DNA from: Candidatus Bathyarchaeota archaeon
GTDB taxonomy: Archaea > Thermoproteota > Bathyarchaeia > Bathyarchaeales > DTEX01
Length of the DNA: 42,811 nt
Reading direction: 5' to 3'
Assembly: GCA_018396435.1 (NCBI GenBank)
Contig: JAGTRG010000008.1
Span: 1-42,811 of the forward strand
Shown here piece by piece: positions 9,565 through 18,755 of this stretch (positions within the stretch are counted from its first letter, which is position 1; each line of letters begins with the position of its first letter). A program made the position numbers and the translations under genes. Under the pieces are notes generated by a model. It searched no databases. It was not told the origin of the DNA and worked only from the letters and a program-made list of their open reading frames with translations.

Positions 9565-10551
9565 ATGAGTACGCTTAATAAAATAATGGTTCTGCCAATA
9601 GCCTCTGAAAGCTTAGGCGTCAGGTCTATGTGCACCTACGTTGAAACACCAAACATAAGAGTTCTCCTGGACGCTGGCGTCTCGCTGGGGCCAAACCGAT
9701 ATGGTTTTTCACCTCACCCCCGAGAATATATGGCGCTTAAGAATAGGAGAGAGATGATTCTCAAATTTGCTGAAAAAGCAGATGTTATAACCGTCAGCCA
9801 CTACCATTTTGATCATCATACGCCCTCATATACTGATTGGGCATATAATTGGTGCTCTGCTCAAATAGCTGAGAAAATTTATGGCGGAAAAATAGTTTTG
9901 GCCAAAAATTATAGGGCTAACGCCAACTTTAGTCAGAGGCGTCGCGGATGGCTATTCGCTAAGACTAGTGGAAAACATGCTAAGAGGCTTGAGGTAGCCG
10001 ATGGGAAAACCTTTGTATTCGGAGGAACATTGATCTCCTTTTCCAGACCGGTCTTCCATGGCCCGGAAGGTTCAGATCTAGGATGGGTTTTAATATCTAT
10101 AATTAGACATGAAGATGAATGTTTTCTCTTCGCGCCGGACGTTCAGGGACCGATATCGCGGGAAACCCTAAATATAATTCTTAATGAAAAACCTCAAATG
10201 GTCATTATAGGCGGTCCGCCAATATACCTCGCTGACTTCAGAATGGATCGGAAAAGCATAGATTTGGCGATGGATAATTTAACGGCTCTTGCAAAGCGGG
10301 TTCCAACCATCATTTTAGATCATCATGTGCTTCGAGATGAAAAATGGGAATCATTCTGTAAGCCGATAATCACCACCGCGTTAAGCGTAAACCATAAAAT
10401 TCTTACTGCGGCGGAGTTCTTAGGCAATGAAGACAGTCTTTTAGAGGCTATGAGAAGAAGCCTCTATATTAATGAGCCCCCCAGTATGGAATTTATCAAG
10501 TGGTCAAAGATCCCAGTAAACCAAAGAAAACTCATTCCTCCGCCAATCTAA
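9565..10551 (+). CDS. MBL-fold metallohydrolase, UPF0282 family
   Basis: TVSHYHFDHHTP metal motif, RPVFHGPEGSDLGWVL, LFAPDVQGP, LDHHVLRD. Confidence 0.88.
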   Translation: MSTLNKIMVLPIASESLGVRSMCTYVETPNIRVLLDAGVSLGPNRYGFSPHPREYMALKNRREMILKFAEKADVITVSHYHFDHHTPSYTDWAYNWCSAQIAEKIYGGKIVLAKNYRANANFSQRRRGWLFAKTSGKHAKRLEVADGKTFVFGGTLISFSRPVFHGPEGSDLGWVLISIIRHEDECFLFAPDVQGPISRETLNIILNEKPQMVIIGGPPIYLADFRMDRKSIDLAMDNLTALAKRVPTIILDHHVLRDEKWESFCKPIITTALSVNHKILTAAEFLGNEDSLLEAMRRSLYINEPPSMEFIKWSKIPVNQRKLIPPPI

Positions 10552-10622
10552 AAGTATACATTTTAATCATTTTTTTCTCTAAATACTTATATACCAACGT
10601 TATTCATTTAGTATCTCGGCAG

Positions 10623-12023
10623 GTGCCAATTTTGAAGGATCTTCTAGAATTAACTGTTCAAAAAGCGCTTAATGAGGGCGCAAGTTTCTGCGAGGCAAGG
10701 TTCTTTGAAGAAAGAGGTAATAGCGTAAGCATCGAAAATGGTATTGCAAGATCTCTCTCCTCGGGAATTTTAAGGGGTATTGGAATAAGGGTCATAGTTA
10801 ATGACCGATGGGGTTTTGCATCAACAAATATACCTACGAGGCAGAATGTTGAAAAAACCTTGCAAGACGCCATTGGCGGCGCAAAGTCGATAACCGCTCA
10901 GACAGGCGAAAAGGCGAAAATAGTTGAGGTTAAACCCTCAGTTGACACGATCATACATGATGTAAAGATTAAGCTTGAAGATGTGAGCCCGGAGGAGAAA
11001 GTTAAGAGAATGCTTGAAATAGAGGGAGCTGCCAGAAACTTCAGCGATAAAGTTAAGGATACCTTTGTTTATTATGGAGATGTTATAACAAGGGTCATCG
11101 TCTGCAATTCGTTTGGAACGCTGATTGAGGAGGTTGCGCCGAGAACACGTGTATTTTGTAGAGTCATAGCGAAAGAAGGCGATAACATGCAGGATGGTTT
11201 TGAGGGAGTTGGAAGCGTTGCTGGCTATGAGATTATTGAAAATATTGAGGTTGAAAAATTCTCTTTGAAAGCCGCAAAGAGGGCTGTTAGCCTCCTCAGC
11301 GCTCATCCGCCACCTAGAGGCGCTTTCCCCATAGTTGTTGATCCCAAGGTCGGCGGACTATTTATTCATGAGGCCTTTGGGCATAACAGTGAAGGTGACC
11401 TGGTCTTCAGTGGGCAATCAATAATAGCTAATAGGCTGGGGCAAAAGATAGCAAGTGATCTTGTTACAATAATTGATGATCCTACGAGGCGAGGCTTTGG
11501 GCACTTCATATATGACCATGAAGGAACAAAAGCGAACCCTCATGTACTTGTAAACAACGGTGTTCTTGTAGGATTTTTGCATTCACTAGAATCAGTCGCA
11601 AAGATTGGGGGAAAACCTGAGGGAAGCGCCAGAGCACAGTCGCATCATCATCCGCCTATCGTGCGTATGTCTAACACTTATCTCGCGCCTGGAGATTTGA
11701 CCCTTGAAGAAATACTTGAAGATATAGATTACGGCGTTTATTTGGCCGGTTCTCAGTATGGTTACGTTGAATCTCAAAAGGGACAGTTTACATGTAAGGT
11801 TGAGGAGGCATGGTTAATAGAAAAGGGCGAGTTGACTGAGCATTTAAGAGACGTGGCCATAAGCGGCTTAACTCTTGAGGCACTTAAAAACGTGAAAGCA
11901 GTTGGCAAGGATTTTAGGATGGATATGCCTGGAATGTGCGGTAAGTCTGGTCAAAGCATGTATGTGGATGCTGGGGCGCCGCATTTTAGAATTGACGGGA
12001 TAGTTGTTGGGGGGAGGAGGTGA
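10623..12023 (+). CDS. tldD: TldD family metalloprotease homolog
   Basis: HEAFGHNSEGD (HExxxH), KVEEAWLIEKGE, AISGLTLEALKNVKAVGKDF, MCGKSGQ. Start re-placed from 10500 to GTG 10623 (or TTG 10632); box A CTTATATACC near 10586. Confidence 0.92.
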   Translation: MPILKDLLELTVQKALNEGASFCEARFFEERGNSVSIENGIARSLSSGILRGIGIRVIVNDRWGFASTNIPTRQNVEKTLQDAIGGAKSITAQTGEKAKIVEVKPSVDTIIHDVKIKLEDVSPEEKVKRMLEIEGAARNFSDKVKDTFVYYGDVITRVIVCNSFGTLIEEVAPRTRVFCRVIAKEGDNMQDGFEGVGSVAGYEIIENIEVEKFSLKAAKRAVSLLSAHPPPRGAFPIVVDPKVGGLFIHEAFGHNSEGDLVFSGQSIIANRLGQKIASDLVTIIDDPTRRGFGHFIYDHEGTKANPHVLVNNGVLVGFLHSLESVAKIGGKPEGSARAQSHHHPPIVRMSNTYLAPGDLTLEEILEDIDYGVYLAGSQYGYVESQKGQFTCKVEEAWLIEKGELTEHLRDVAISGLTLEALKNVKAVGKDFRMDMPGMCGKSGQSMYVDAGAPHFRIDGIVVGGRR

Positions 12024-12031
12024 ATTGAAAG

Positions 12032-13378
12032 ATGGAGAGAGTAGACTTGGTTACACCGGTTGAGAAGGCAATACGAATCCTTTCTAGACTAGACATTGAC
12101 TTTTATGATGTAGTTGCCTCGTACTCTAGATCTTTAAGCGTGAATATTATGGGCAAAGGTGTAAAAGAAGCCTCAGCGCAAATAGATGTTGGAATAGGCG
12201 TTAGGGTTTTCAAAAATAAAGGCATGGGCGTAGCCTACTCTCAAAGTCTGGAAGATGCAGACGTGGAGGCGATAGTTAATCAAGCAGTAAGCTTCGCAAA
12301 GGTCTCGCAGCCAGATCCATACTTTAAGAGCATACCCGGTCCTTCAAAGGCTCCTGAGGTTCCTGACTTATGCGATGAGGAAATAGTTAACCTCACGCTG
12401 GAGGATGCTGGCAGAATGCCTAAGGGCATGATCGATGCTGCTGAAAGCGTTCGTAGCGGTGCAATGTATTGGGGAGGGTTTGGAGCAAACTACTCTAGGG
12501 GGTGCTTAATGACGTCTACAGGGGTTTCTGTTGAATCTGAGAAAACATCTACCTCAGCCTACTTACAGCCTGTGTACAGAGAAGGCGATGACGTTGGAAG
12601 TTCTTATGAATTTGACCTTGCCATATCATTATCGGAGATAGATTTCTATAAGGTCGGTAAAAAAGCGGCTGAAAAAGCCATAGAACAGTTTGGCTCAAGA
12701 AAGGAGGAGAGCGGCTCTCTGCCCCTGATTCTATCGCCTGAATCATCCAGCTCATTATTTTCAGCTTTATTATCCGCATTATCTGGCGAGTCGGCGGTTA
12801 AAGGAAGAACTTTTGCATCTGGACTCTTAGGTAAGCAAATATCTCCAGAAATTCTTGAAATAGGAGATAATGGAACTATTCCAGGAGCGATAGCAAGTAG
12901 TACATATGACGGCGAGGGAGTGCCTAGGAAGCCGTTAAATGTCATAAGTCGGGGCAGAGTTTCAACTTTCCTTCACAATTCCTATTCCGCAGGCATAATG
13001 AATATCGAATCAACCGGACATGCTATTAGAGGCGGCTATAGAGGACAAGTTGGGGCTGGTCCGAGCAATATTAAAGTTAAGCCAGGGGATAGTTCCTTGG
13101 AGGAAATGATTTCTGAAACTAAGAGGGGCATCCTAGTCATAAATGCATCATTTCCACCTAACATGGTCTCAGGGGAGTTTTCAACAACAATCGATGAAGG
13201 CTTCCTAATAGAAAATGGCGAAAAAAGACATCCTGTTAAAAATCTAATGGCTGGAGGACATATTATAATCGATCTTTACAGAAATATTGAATTGATCTCA
13301 AAGGAAGGGCGAACGATCGGCAAGGGATTCTTCTTCCCATGGGTAAAAATCAAGCAGGTTAAATTGTCGGGCAAATAG
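12032..13378 (+). CDS. PmbA/TldE family protein
   Basis: Follows tldD directly; GIGVRVFKNKGMGVAYSQ, STYDGEGVPRKPLNVISRGRVSTFLHNSYSAG, NFPPNMVSGEFSTTIDEGFLIENGE-type motifs. Confidence 0.9.
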   Translation: MERVDLVTPVEKAIRILSRLDIDFYDVVASYSRSLSVNIMGKGVKEASAQIDVGIGVRVFKNKGMGVAYSQSLEDADVEAIVNQAVSFAKVSQPDPYFKSIPGPSKAPEVPDLCDEEIVNLTLEDAGRMPKGMIDAAESVRSGAMYWGGFGANYSRGCLMTSTGVSVESEKTSTSAYLQPVYREGDDVGSSYEFDLAISLSEIDFYKVGKKAAEKAIEQFGSRKEESGSLPLILSPESSSSLFSALLSALSGESAVKGRTFASGLLGKQISPEILEIGDNGTIPGAIASSTYDGEGVPRKPLNVISRGRVSTFLHNSYSAGIMNIESTGHAIRGGYRGQVGAGPSNIKVKPGDSSLEEMISETKRGILVINASFPPNMVSGEFSTTIDEGFLIENGEKRHPVKNLMAGGHIIIDLYRNIELISKEGRTIGKGFFFPWVKIKQVKLSGK

Positions 13379-13579
13379 ATACGCGTCTAATCGTCCTAAT
13401 ATGACGGTGAGACGGATAACCCCAAATAAGGCATTTTTCTCATTTTTCGCCGTGAAAATCTATAAAATCCCAGTTATTTTATCATCCGTTAAGCTTAAAG
13501 TTTCTACTGAAATATGAGATGTAATGCTGTTCCAGGCTTCTGAAATAACCAAAAGTCTTAAGAATTATCTTCAACATAC

Positions 13580-14254
13580 ATGAAAAGACCGTTGGTGAAA
13601 TATATGCTCCTTGAAGAATGTATTAGGGAACTTAAAAAAATCCCTACTGCATCATTATCTGACGCTCTAAACCAGATTGGTTTAAATGGCACGTTAAACA
13701 TGCACTTTAACTACGTTTTAGAGGGCATTAGAATCGCTGGTCCGGCGGTTACAATTCAGGATTGCTATTCTAATAGAAGAGTCATTCCATTTGAGGCTAT
13801 GGAAGCGATAGATAATGCCGAAAAAGGCTCCGTTCTCGTGAGGGCTTTGGATGGTGGTGAAGCATGCGATATAGCTCTCTTCGGTGGATTAATGGCTCTT
13901 GCATCTAAGGTTAGAGGATTAGAGGGCGCCGTGATGTGTGGTGCAATTAGAGATTTTAGAGAGATTAAAGAGATGGGTTTTCAGGTCTTTTACCGATTTT
14001 TGTCACCTAACACGTCAGTTGGAAGAACTGAAGTTAAAGCCGTCAATGTTCCAATAAAGTATGGCGGCGTAATCATAAATCCCGGCGACATAATCGTTGG
14101 AGATGAGGATGGAATAGTTGTGATACCTAAGGATAAAGTTTCAGAGATTCTGGAAAGGGCTAAGAAAATTGATGATCTGGAAAAAAGAGAATCTGAAGAA
14201 ATAAGGAAAGGTAAGCCATTCTTGCAAGTTATAAAAGAATATCTTAGGGTTTAA
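13580..14254 (+). CDS. RraA-family protein, likely aldolase (HMG/CHA aldolase type)
   Basis: GAIRDFREIKEMGFQVFYR (R-D-x2-E motif), NPGDIIVGDEDGIVVIPKDK. Confidence 0.85.
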   Translation: MKRPLVKYMLLEECIRELKKIPTASLSDALNQIGLNGTLNMHFNYVLEGIRIAGPAVTIQDCYSNRRVIPFEAMEAIDNAEKGSVLVRALDGGEACDIALFGGLMALASKVRGLEGAVMCGAIRDFREIKEMGFQVFYRFLSPNTSVGRTEVKAVNVPIKYGGVIINPGDIIVGDEDGIVVIPKDKVSEILERAKKIDDLEKRESEEIRKGKPFLQVIKEYLRV

Positions 14255-15185
14255 AACTGCGTAGAAAATCTTCAACGTCCCTTCTTCTAGGTATAGGGGC
14301 AACAGCACCCAAAGCCGTAGTAGTCAAAGCCCCTACAGCATTTGCAAATATTCCAATCTCTTCTAAAGCCTTGCCTTCAAGCAGCCCCACGATAAAAGCC
14401 CCATCGAAAGCATCGCCTGCCCCTGTCGTGTCAACAACATTGACTTTAAAGCTCGGAACATCGATTTTTTCTTTGTCATTTAATATTAAGCAGCCCTCTC
14501 CACCCATCTTTATAACAAAAACCTTAGGTTTAGCGAATGAATATATCCTCTTAATAATCTTGTCTGTTTCTGTATCACCATAAAGTAAACTTGCATCCTC
14601 CTTACTCATGAAAATTAGATCGGCTTTAACCATAATCTTCTCGATGTAAGGCTTAGCTATTTGAGGGGGCCAAAGTTTCGGTCTGAAATTCACATCAAAA
14701 CTAAATATTCCACCATTAGCCTTAACGATCTCAACGGCTTTAAAAACAGTTTCTCTACAGCTCTCGCTGATGGCCATTGATATGCCGCTTGAGTGAAAAA
14801 CTTTTATTCCGCTTAAATAATCTGGGTTCAAGTCTGATGGGGAAAAATGGCTTGCAGCAGAATTTTTACGGTAATAAGTGAAATCGTGCCCGCCGCCCGG
14901 TAAGAGAGATATGAAGTACACAGCTGTGAACCCTCCCTCCTCAATAATTACTTGGGAGACATCTATGCCCTCGTTATGCCATAGTTCTAAGAATGATTTC
15001 CCGAACTCATCATTTCCAATCCGACAGATATAGCCAGCTTTCACACCCAGCCTTGCAACTGCAACTATGAAATTTGAGGTGTCGCCGCCCCAGCCCCTTC
15101 TGAAAATGTAGACATCCTTAATCCTGCCAACATCCGTAGCGCAGAATTCAACCATTGGCTCGCCGAAACTGGCTACATCAATCAT
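14244..15185 (-). CDS. PfkB-family carbohydrate kinase
   Basis: GWGGDTSNFIVAVARLG and DTTGAGDAFDGAFIVGLLEG. Confidence 0.93.
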   Translation of the reverse strand: MIDVASFGEPMVEFCATDVGRIKDVYIFRRGWGGDTSNFIVAVARLGVKAGYICRIGNDEFGKSFLELWHNEGIDVSQVIIEEGGFTAVYFISLLPGGGHDFTYYRKNSAASHFSPSDLNPDYLSGIKVFHSSGISMAISESCRETVFKAVEIVKANGGIFSFDVNFRPKLWPPQIAKPYIEKIMVKADLIFMSKEDASLLYGDTETDKIIKRIYSFAKPKVFVIKMGGEGCLILNDKEKIDVPSFKVNVVDTTGAGDAFDGAFIVGLLEGKALEEIGIFANAVGALTTTALGAVAPIPRRRDVEDFLRSFKP

Positions 15186-15264
15186 TTTCGAAACCTACCT
15201 AATATAATGAGATATGTGGAAAACTTAAAAATTTTTGACGCTCATGTTAAGGCATCCGCTCATG

Positions 15265-15900
15265 TTACTGACGTGAAGTAGATCCGATATGATCGCACAT
15301 GTCAGCAGATTTGTTTTCATGAATGTTTAGAATTTTTAACGTTGATTGAATAATGCATAGAGTAGCCGTTACCGTCGATATTATTTCAGGCACGGCAACG
15401 CCAGCTTTATACAAACCAGCCCAGTATAGCATCCAAGATAATAACCCTACTGTAAAGGCTAGAGCCCCCAGAATAGATTTCTTCTCTAAAGAGTATATGA
15501 AGCAGGAGAAACCCATAGAAACAAAAAATAGTATGGATACTAGAAAATGAAGATTGCCATATATCTCATCAAATGTTGCCACCGTCTGTAGCATTAGAGC
15601 TGAAAATGTTAGCGATATGCTTGTGTATTTAGCGTATTTACTTAGAGATTTAACTGAATATATAGCTATTATGAAGCCGGACGCTAACAAGCCGAAATTA
15701 AATATGGGCGCAACCCCACTCCTTTGTGCATGCCCAAGATCGCTCAGCGCATTACTTTCCCACTTAAACCAAGGTGACAGATAAATTGATAAACCTATGG
15801 CTATATAAGCGATTGAGGAACCTACAAGTCCAAGCAAATGAACAACTTTATCCTTTACAATCGACAAATATTCTTCCTCCTCATCGCATAATAAATACAA
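15265..15900 (-). CDS. DUF998-like membrane protein
   Basis: Six or so hydrophobic segments; WFKWESNALSDLGHAQRSGVAPIFNFGLLASG. Confidence 0.7.
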   Translation of the reverse strand: MYLLCDEEEEYLSIVKDKVVHLLGLVGSSIAYIAIGLSIYLSPWFKWESNALSDLGHAQRSGVAPIFNFGLLASGFIIAIYSVKSLSKYAKYTSISLTFSALMLQTVATFDEIYGNLHFLVSILFFVSMGFSCFIYSLEKKSILGALAFTVGLLSWMLYWAGLYKAGVAVPEIISTVTATLCIIQSTLKILNIHENKSADMCDHIGSTSRQ

Positions 15901-15978
15901 AAATTTATTTATAAAGCAGATTCTAATTTTAAAGTCATTAAAAATCCTTTATTGAGGGTACGCTAACAAGGGAGGCAT

Positions 15979-16032
15979 ATGGATAACGGGGATACCTCAG
16001 ATGGTGAAGAAGATGATTTTCCGAAAAATTAA
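15979..16032 (+). CDS. Candidate acidic leader peptide MDNGDTSDGEEDDFPKN upstream of MgtE-like gene
   Basis: ATG at 15979 preceded by aagggaggcat (SD GGGAGG); stop TAA 16030-16032, 7 nt before the first possible start (GTG 16040) of the transporter ORF. Confidence 0.45.
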   Translation: MDNGDTSDGEEDDFPKN

Positions 16033-16039
16033 GTGATGA

Positions 16040-17263
16040 GTGAGAGTAATGGAGACTGATAACGGCGCAATAAACAGAGAAACATCGAACGCGAGGGAAA
16101 AAGCTGGAAGAAGGTTTAAAATTTTTTGGGAATCAATATTCTCGCTCTCCAATACCCCTCTTGGTCTTGTCGCTGGAGTAATATTCGCCATGTTCTACAC
16201 TAACCTTGTAAGGTTCAGAAGCTGGTCCATAGCGATATATCCAACAATTCTAACAACAAAAGGGGTTATAAATGGAATTCTAGCTGGAAGACTCAGCACC
16301 GGGCTCCATGTAGGGCTAATAAATCCAAGTTTAACTAAAAATACAAGGTATTATTACATTATTTTAAATTCGCAATTAGCCCTATCTCTGCTCATAGGTC
16401 TGCTTACAAGTTTCATAGCCTTCCTGATCACTAGCACCCCGTTAGAGGAACTTAACATAATAATTTTTACAAGTTTGGCTGTTCAAGCAATTTCTCTAGG
16501 GTTAATTAATCCTGCAACAGCAATCGTAGCATTCATTGCTTATAAGAGAGGTTTAGACCCGGACATAGTCCTATATCCATTCAGTTCATCAATAGCAGAT
16601 ATACTGTCAACAATATCCTATGTGATTTCGTTAATGATTGCTTTTTGGCTTAATGCTGCAGGCAATATTATAATTCATATAATAGGTTTAATAGCAATTT
16701 TTTTGCTCTGCATTGTCACTTACAGATTTAGGAATGAAAGCGAGTATTGGAAGACTTTAAGGGAATCCTTCTTAGCCGTTGTGATAGCAACGTTAATAGC
16801 AATGATATCGGGGTTTTTCTTACTTCAAATTGAAAAACAACTTGAGGAGGCACAGGAGATACTCATAATTTATCCAGCTCTCATAGATTCACTCGGGGAT
16901 GTGGCAGCTTCCTTCGGCTCGATTACTACAACAAGGCTTCACTTAGGTTTAGTTAAAGCCAAAATAAGTGATATTGGAAAGCAATTTTACGACTTAACTC
17001 AAATATGGTGTTCAGGGCTTATCTATTATTCGATTTACGGGTCAATAGCGTATCTAATTGATAGAAGTGTGAAATCTTTTTTTATAGCAATAATATCCTT
17101 TATCTTAGTTTCTCCAATAATTATTTTATTAGCATACTCAGTAGCGATTCTAACCTTCAAGAACGGTTTAGATCCAGATAATTTTGTCATACCTATAGAA
17201 ACTTCCGTGACAGATGCAATGCTAACCACATGTATAGCAATATTGATCTTCTTATTGCATTAA
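16040..17263 (+). CDS. MgtE/SLC41-like divalent cation (Mg2+) transporter, duplicated membrane domain
   Basis: Two related membrane halves: IYPTILTTKGVINGILAGRLSTGLHVGLINPS and IYPALIDSLGDVAASFGSITTTRLHLGLV. In-frame TGA at 16037-16039 forces the start to GTG 16040 or ATG 16049. Confidence 0.87.
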   Translation: MRVMETDNGAINRETSNAREKAGRRFKIFWESIFSLSNTPLGLVAGVIFAMFYTNLVRFRSWSIAIYPTILTTKGVINGILAGRLSTGLHVGLINPSLTKNTRYYYIILNSQLALSLLIGLLTSFIAFLITSTPLEELNIIIFTSLAVQAISLGLINPATAIVAFIAYKRGLDPDIVLYPFSSSIADILSTISYVISLMIAFWLNAAGNIIIHIIGLIAIFLLCIVTYRFRNESEYWKTLRESFLAVVIATLIAMISGFFLLQIEKQLEEAQEILIIYPALIDSLGDVAASFGSITTTRLHLGLVKAKISDIGKQFYDLTQIWCSGLIYYSIYGSIAYLIDRSVKSFFIAIISFILVSPIIILLAYSVAILTFKNGLDPDNFVIPIETSVTDAMLTTCIAILIFLLH

Positions 17264-17401
17264 GTTGTTCGCCTCCTCTTTAGAGTATATATTAACTAAG
17301 AAAAATACTTATTCCGCGTTTCCGTATTATCACCATCGAAAAGAGTTAAGTTTTAAAATAACTTAAGCGAAAATATTCTTGGAGGGAGCGAACCGAATAA
17401 A

Positions 17402-18652
17402 ATGCGTAAAAAAGAAAAAGTAAAGTATAAGCCCATATCTGTCAGAGAATTGCTTCTAGAAATGAAGAACCTTTCTGAGTTAATGATCGACTTAGCCTAT
17501 TCAGCCGCATTATTTAATGATAGGGATCTCGCAGAGGATGTGATAGAGCTTGAGGATCGCGTGGACATGCTTGCCTATCTCTTAGATATAGAAATAATGA
17601 TAGCTGCAAGAGATGCTGATGAAGCTAAAGCTCTATCAGGCGTTGCAAAGGTTGCTTCAGCAGCTGATAAAATCTCAGATGCAGCTGGCGACATAGCCGC
17701 CATAGTTCTCCAAGACATCGGCGTGCATCCAATTGTAGCAGAAATATTTGAGAGAGTTGAGGAGCACTTAGCAAGAATTAAAGTCTCAGAAAACTCGCCT
17801 ATTGTCGGTAAACAGATAAATGATTTAAATTTAGCTAGTATGGGAATAGATGTTATAGCCATTCGTAGAAATAAGGACTGGATAATAAATCCGGAAAACG
17901 AAGAGCAGATTAAAAGTAATGATATTTTCATTGTGCGTGGCGTTCAAGAAGGCATTAAAGAGTTTAGAGAGAAAGCTGAAGTAGGACCTTTGAGGATAGA
18001 AGAACGTTTGAAAACACGAAAAAATGAGACGGAGCGTTTCAGAGATATAGCCAAGCAGTTCATCGAGCTTAAAGACACATCAGAGCTAATGATCAGCTTG
18101 GCCTACTCCGCGCTTCTGTTAAATAGCAAAGATCTAGCTGAGGAAGTAAACAGCCTCGAAGAGTATGTTGATAAGTTGCATACAAATTTTGAACTGCTTG
18201 TTTTATTAAGCGAATTTAGCGAGGAAGAGACTAAAGGGCTTCTTGGATTAATAAGGTTAGGGGTTGCAGCTGAAAAAATCTCAGATGCAGCCGCCGAAAT
18301 AGCGGAGGTGATCCTTAGGGGAATCGAGCCTCACTTAGTTTTAAAGATGACGATAATGGATGCGGAGGAGACTATAGCGTATGCTAGGGTAAGCGATAAA
18401 TCTCCGCTTGTGAATAAGACTCTGAGGGAGATTCGTCTGCCAGAAGAAACAGGAATGAGAATACTTGCCATCCGAAGAAAAGGCCGATGTATTAGGCCTA
18501 AACTAGATACGAGGATTGAGATTGGCGATATACTGATAGCGTCAGGCTATTCTGAGGGAAAGGATGATTTGATCAAATTAGCATCACCAGACTTACCTAG
18601 CCTAGCTGAGGGTTTATTTGAAGATTTAAGTGAATATGAAGGGGAATTCTAA
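17402..18652 (+). CDS. PhoU-like/TrkA-C (RCK_C) domain protein, duplicated
   Basis: Tandem PhoU-like helical and TrkA-C halves: ...ENSPIVGKQINDLNLASMGIDVIAIRRNKDWIINP... and ...SDKSPLVNKTLREIRLPEETGMRILAIRRKGR.... Confidence 0.85.
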   Translation: MRKKEKVKYKPISVRELLLEMKNLSELMIDLAYSAALFNDRDLAEDVIELEDRVDMLAYLLDIEIMIAARDADEAKALSGVAKVASAADKISDAAGDIAAIVLQDIGVHPIVAEIFERVEEHLARIKVSENSPIVGKQINDLNLASMGIDVIAIRRNKDWIINPENEEQIKSNDIFIVRGVQEGIKEFREKAEVGPLRIEERLKTRKNETERFRDIAKQFIELKDTSELMISLAYSALLLNSKDLAEEVNSLEEYVDKLHTNFELLVLLSEFSEEETKGLLGLIRLGVAAEKISDAAAEIAEVILRGIEPHLVLKMTIMDAEETIAYARVSDKSPLVNKTLREIRLPEETGMRILAIRRKGRCIRPKLDTRIEIGDILIASGYSEGKDDLIKLASPDLPSLAEGLFEDLSEYEGEF

Positions 18653-18755
18653 ATCCTTTTTCCAACATGAATTCACATGGTACTAATATTTGCAACATCT
18701 TCATCTTTACTGTTTTGCCTTTATTGATTGCTACACTAGTTTCTCTAAACTTTCA

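Noticed and set aside
10500-10622. N-terminal extension of TldD overlapping the UPF0282 gene
   Set aside because: Contains the end of the previous gene and the tldD promoter; homology starts near GTG 10623.
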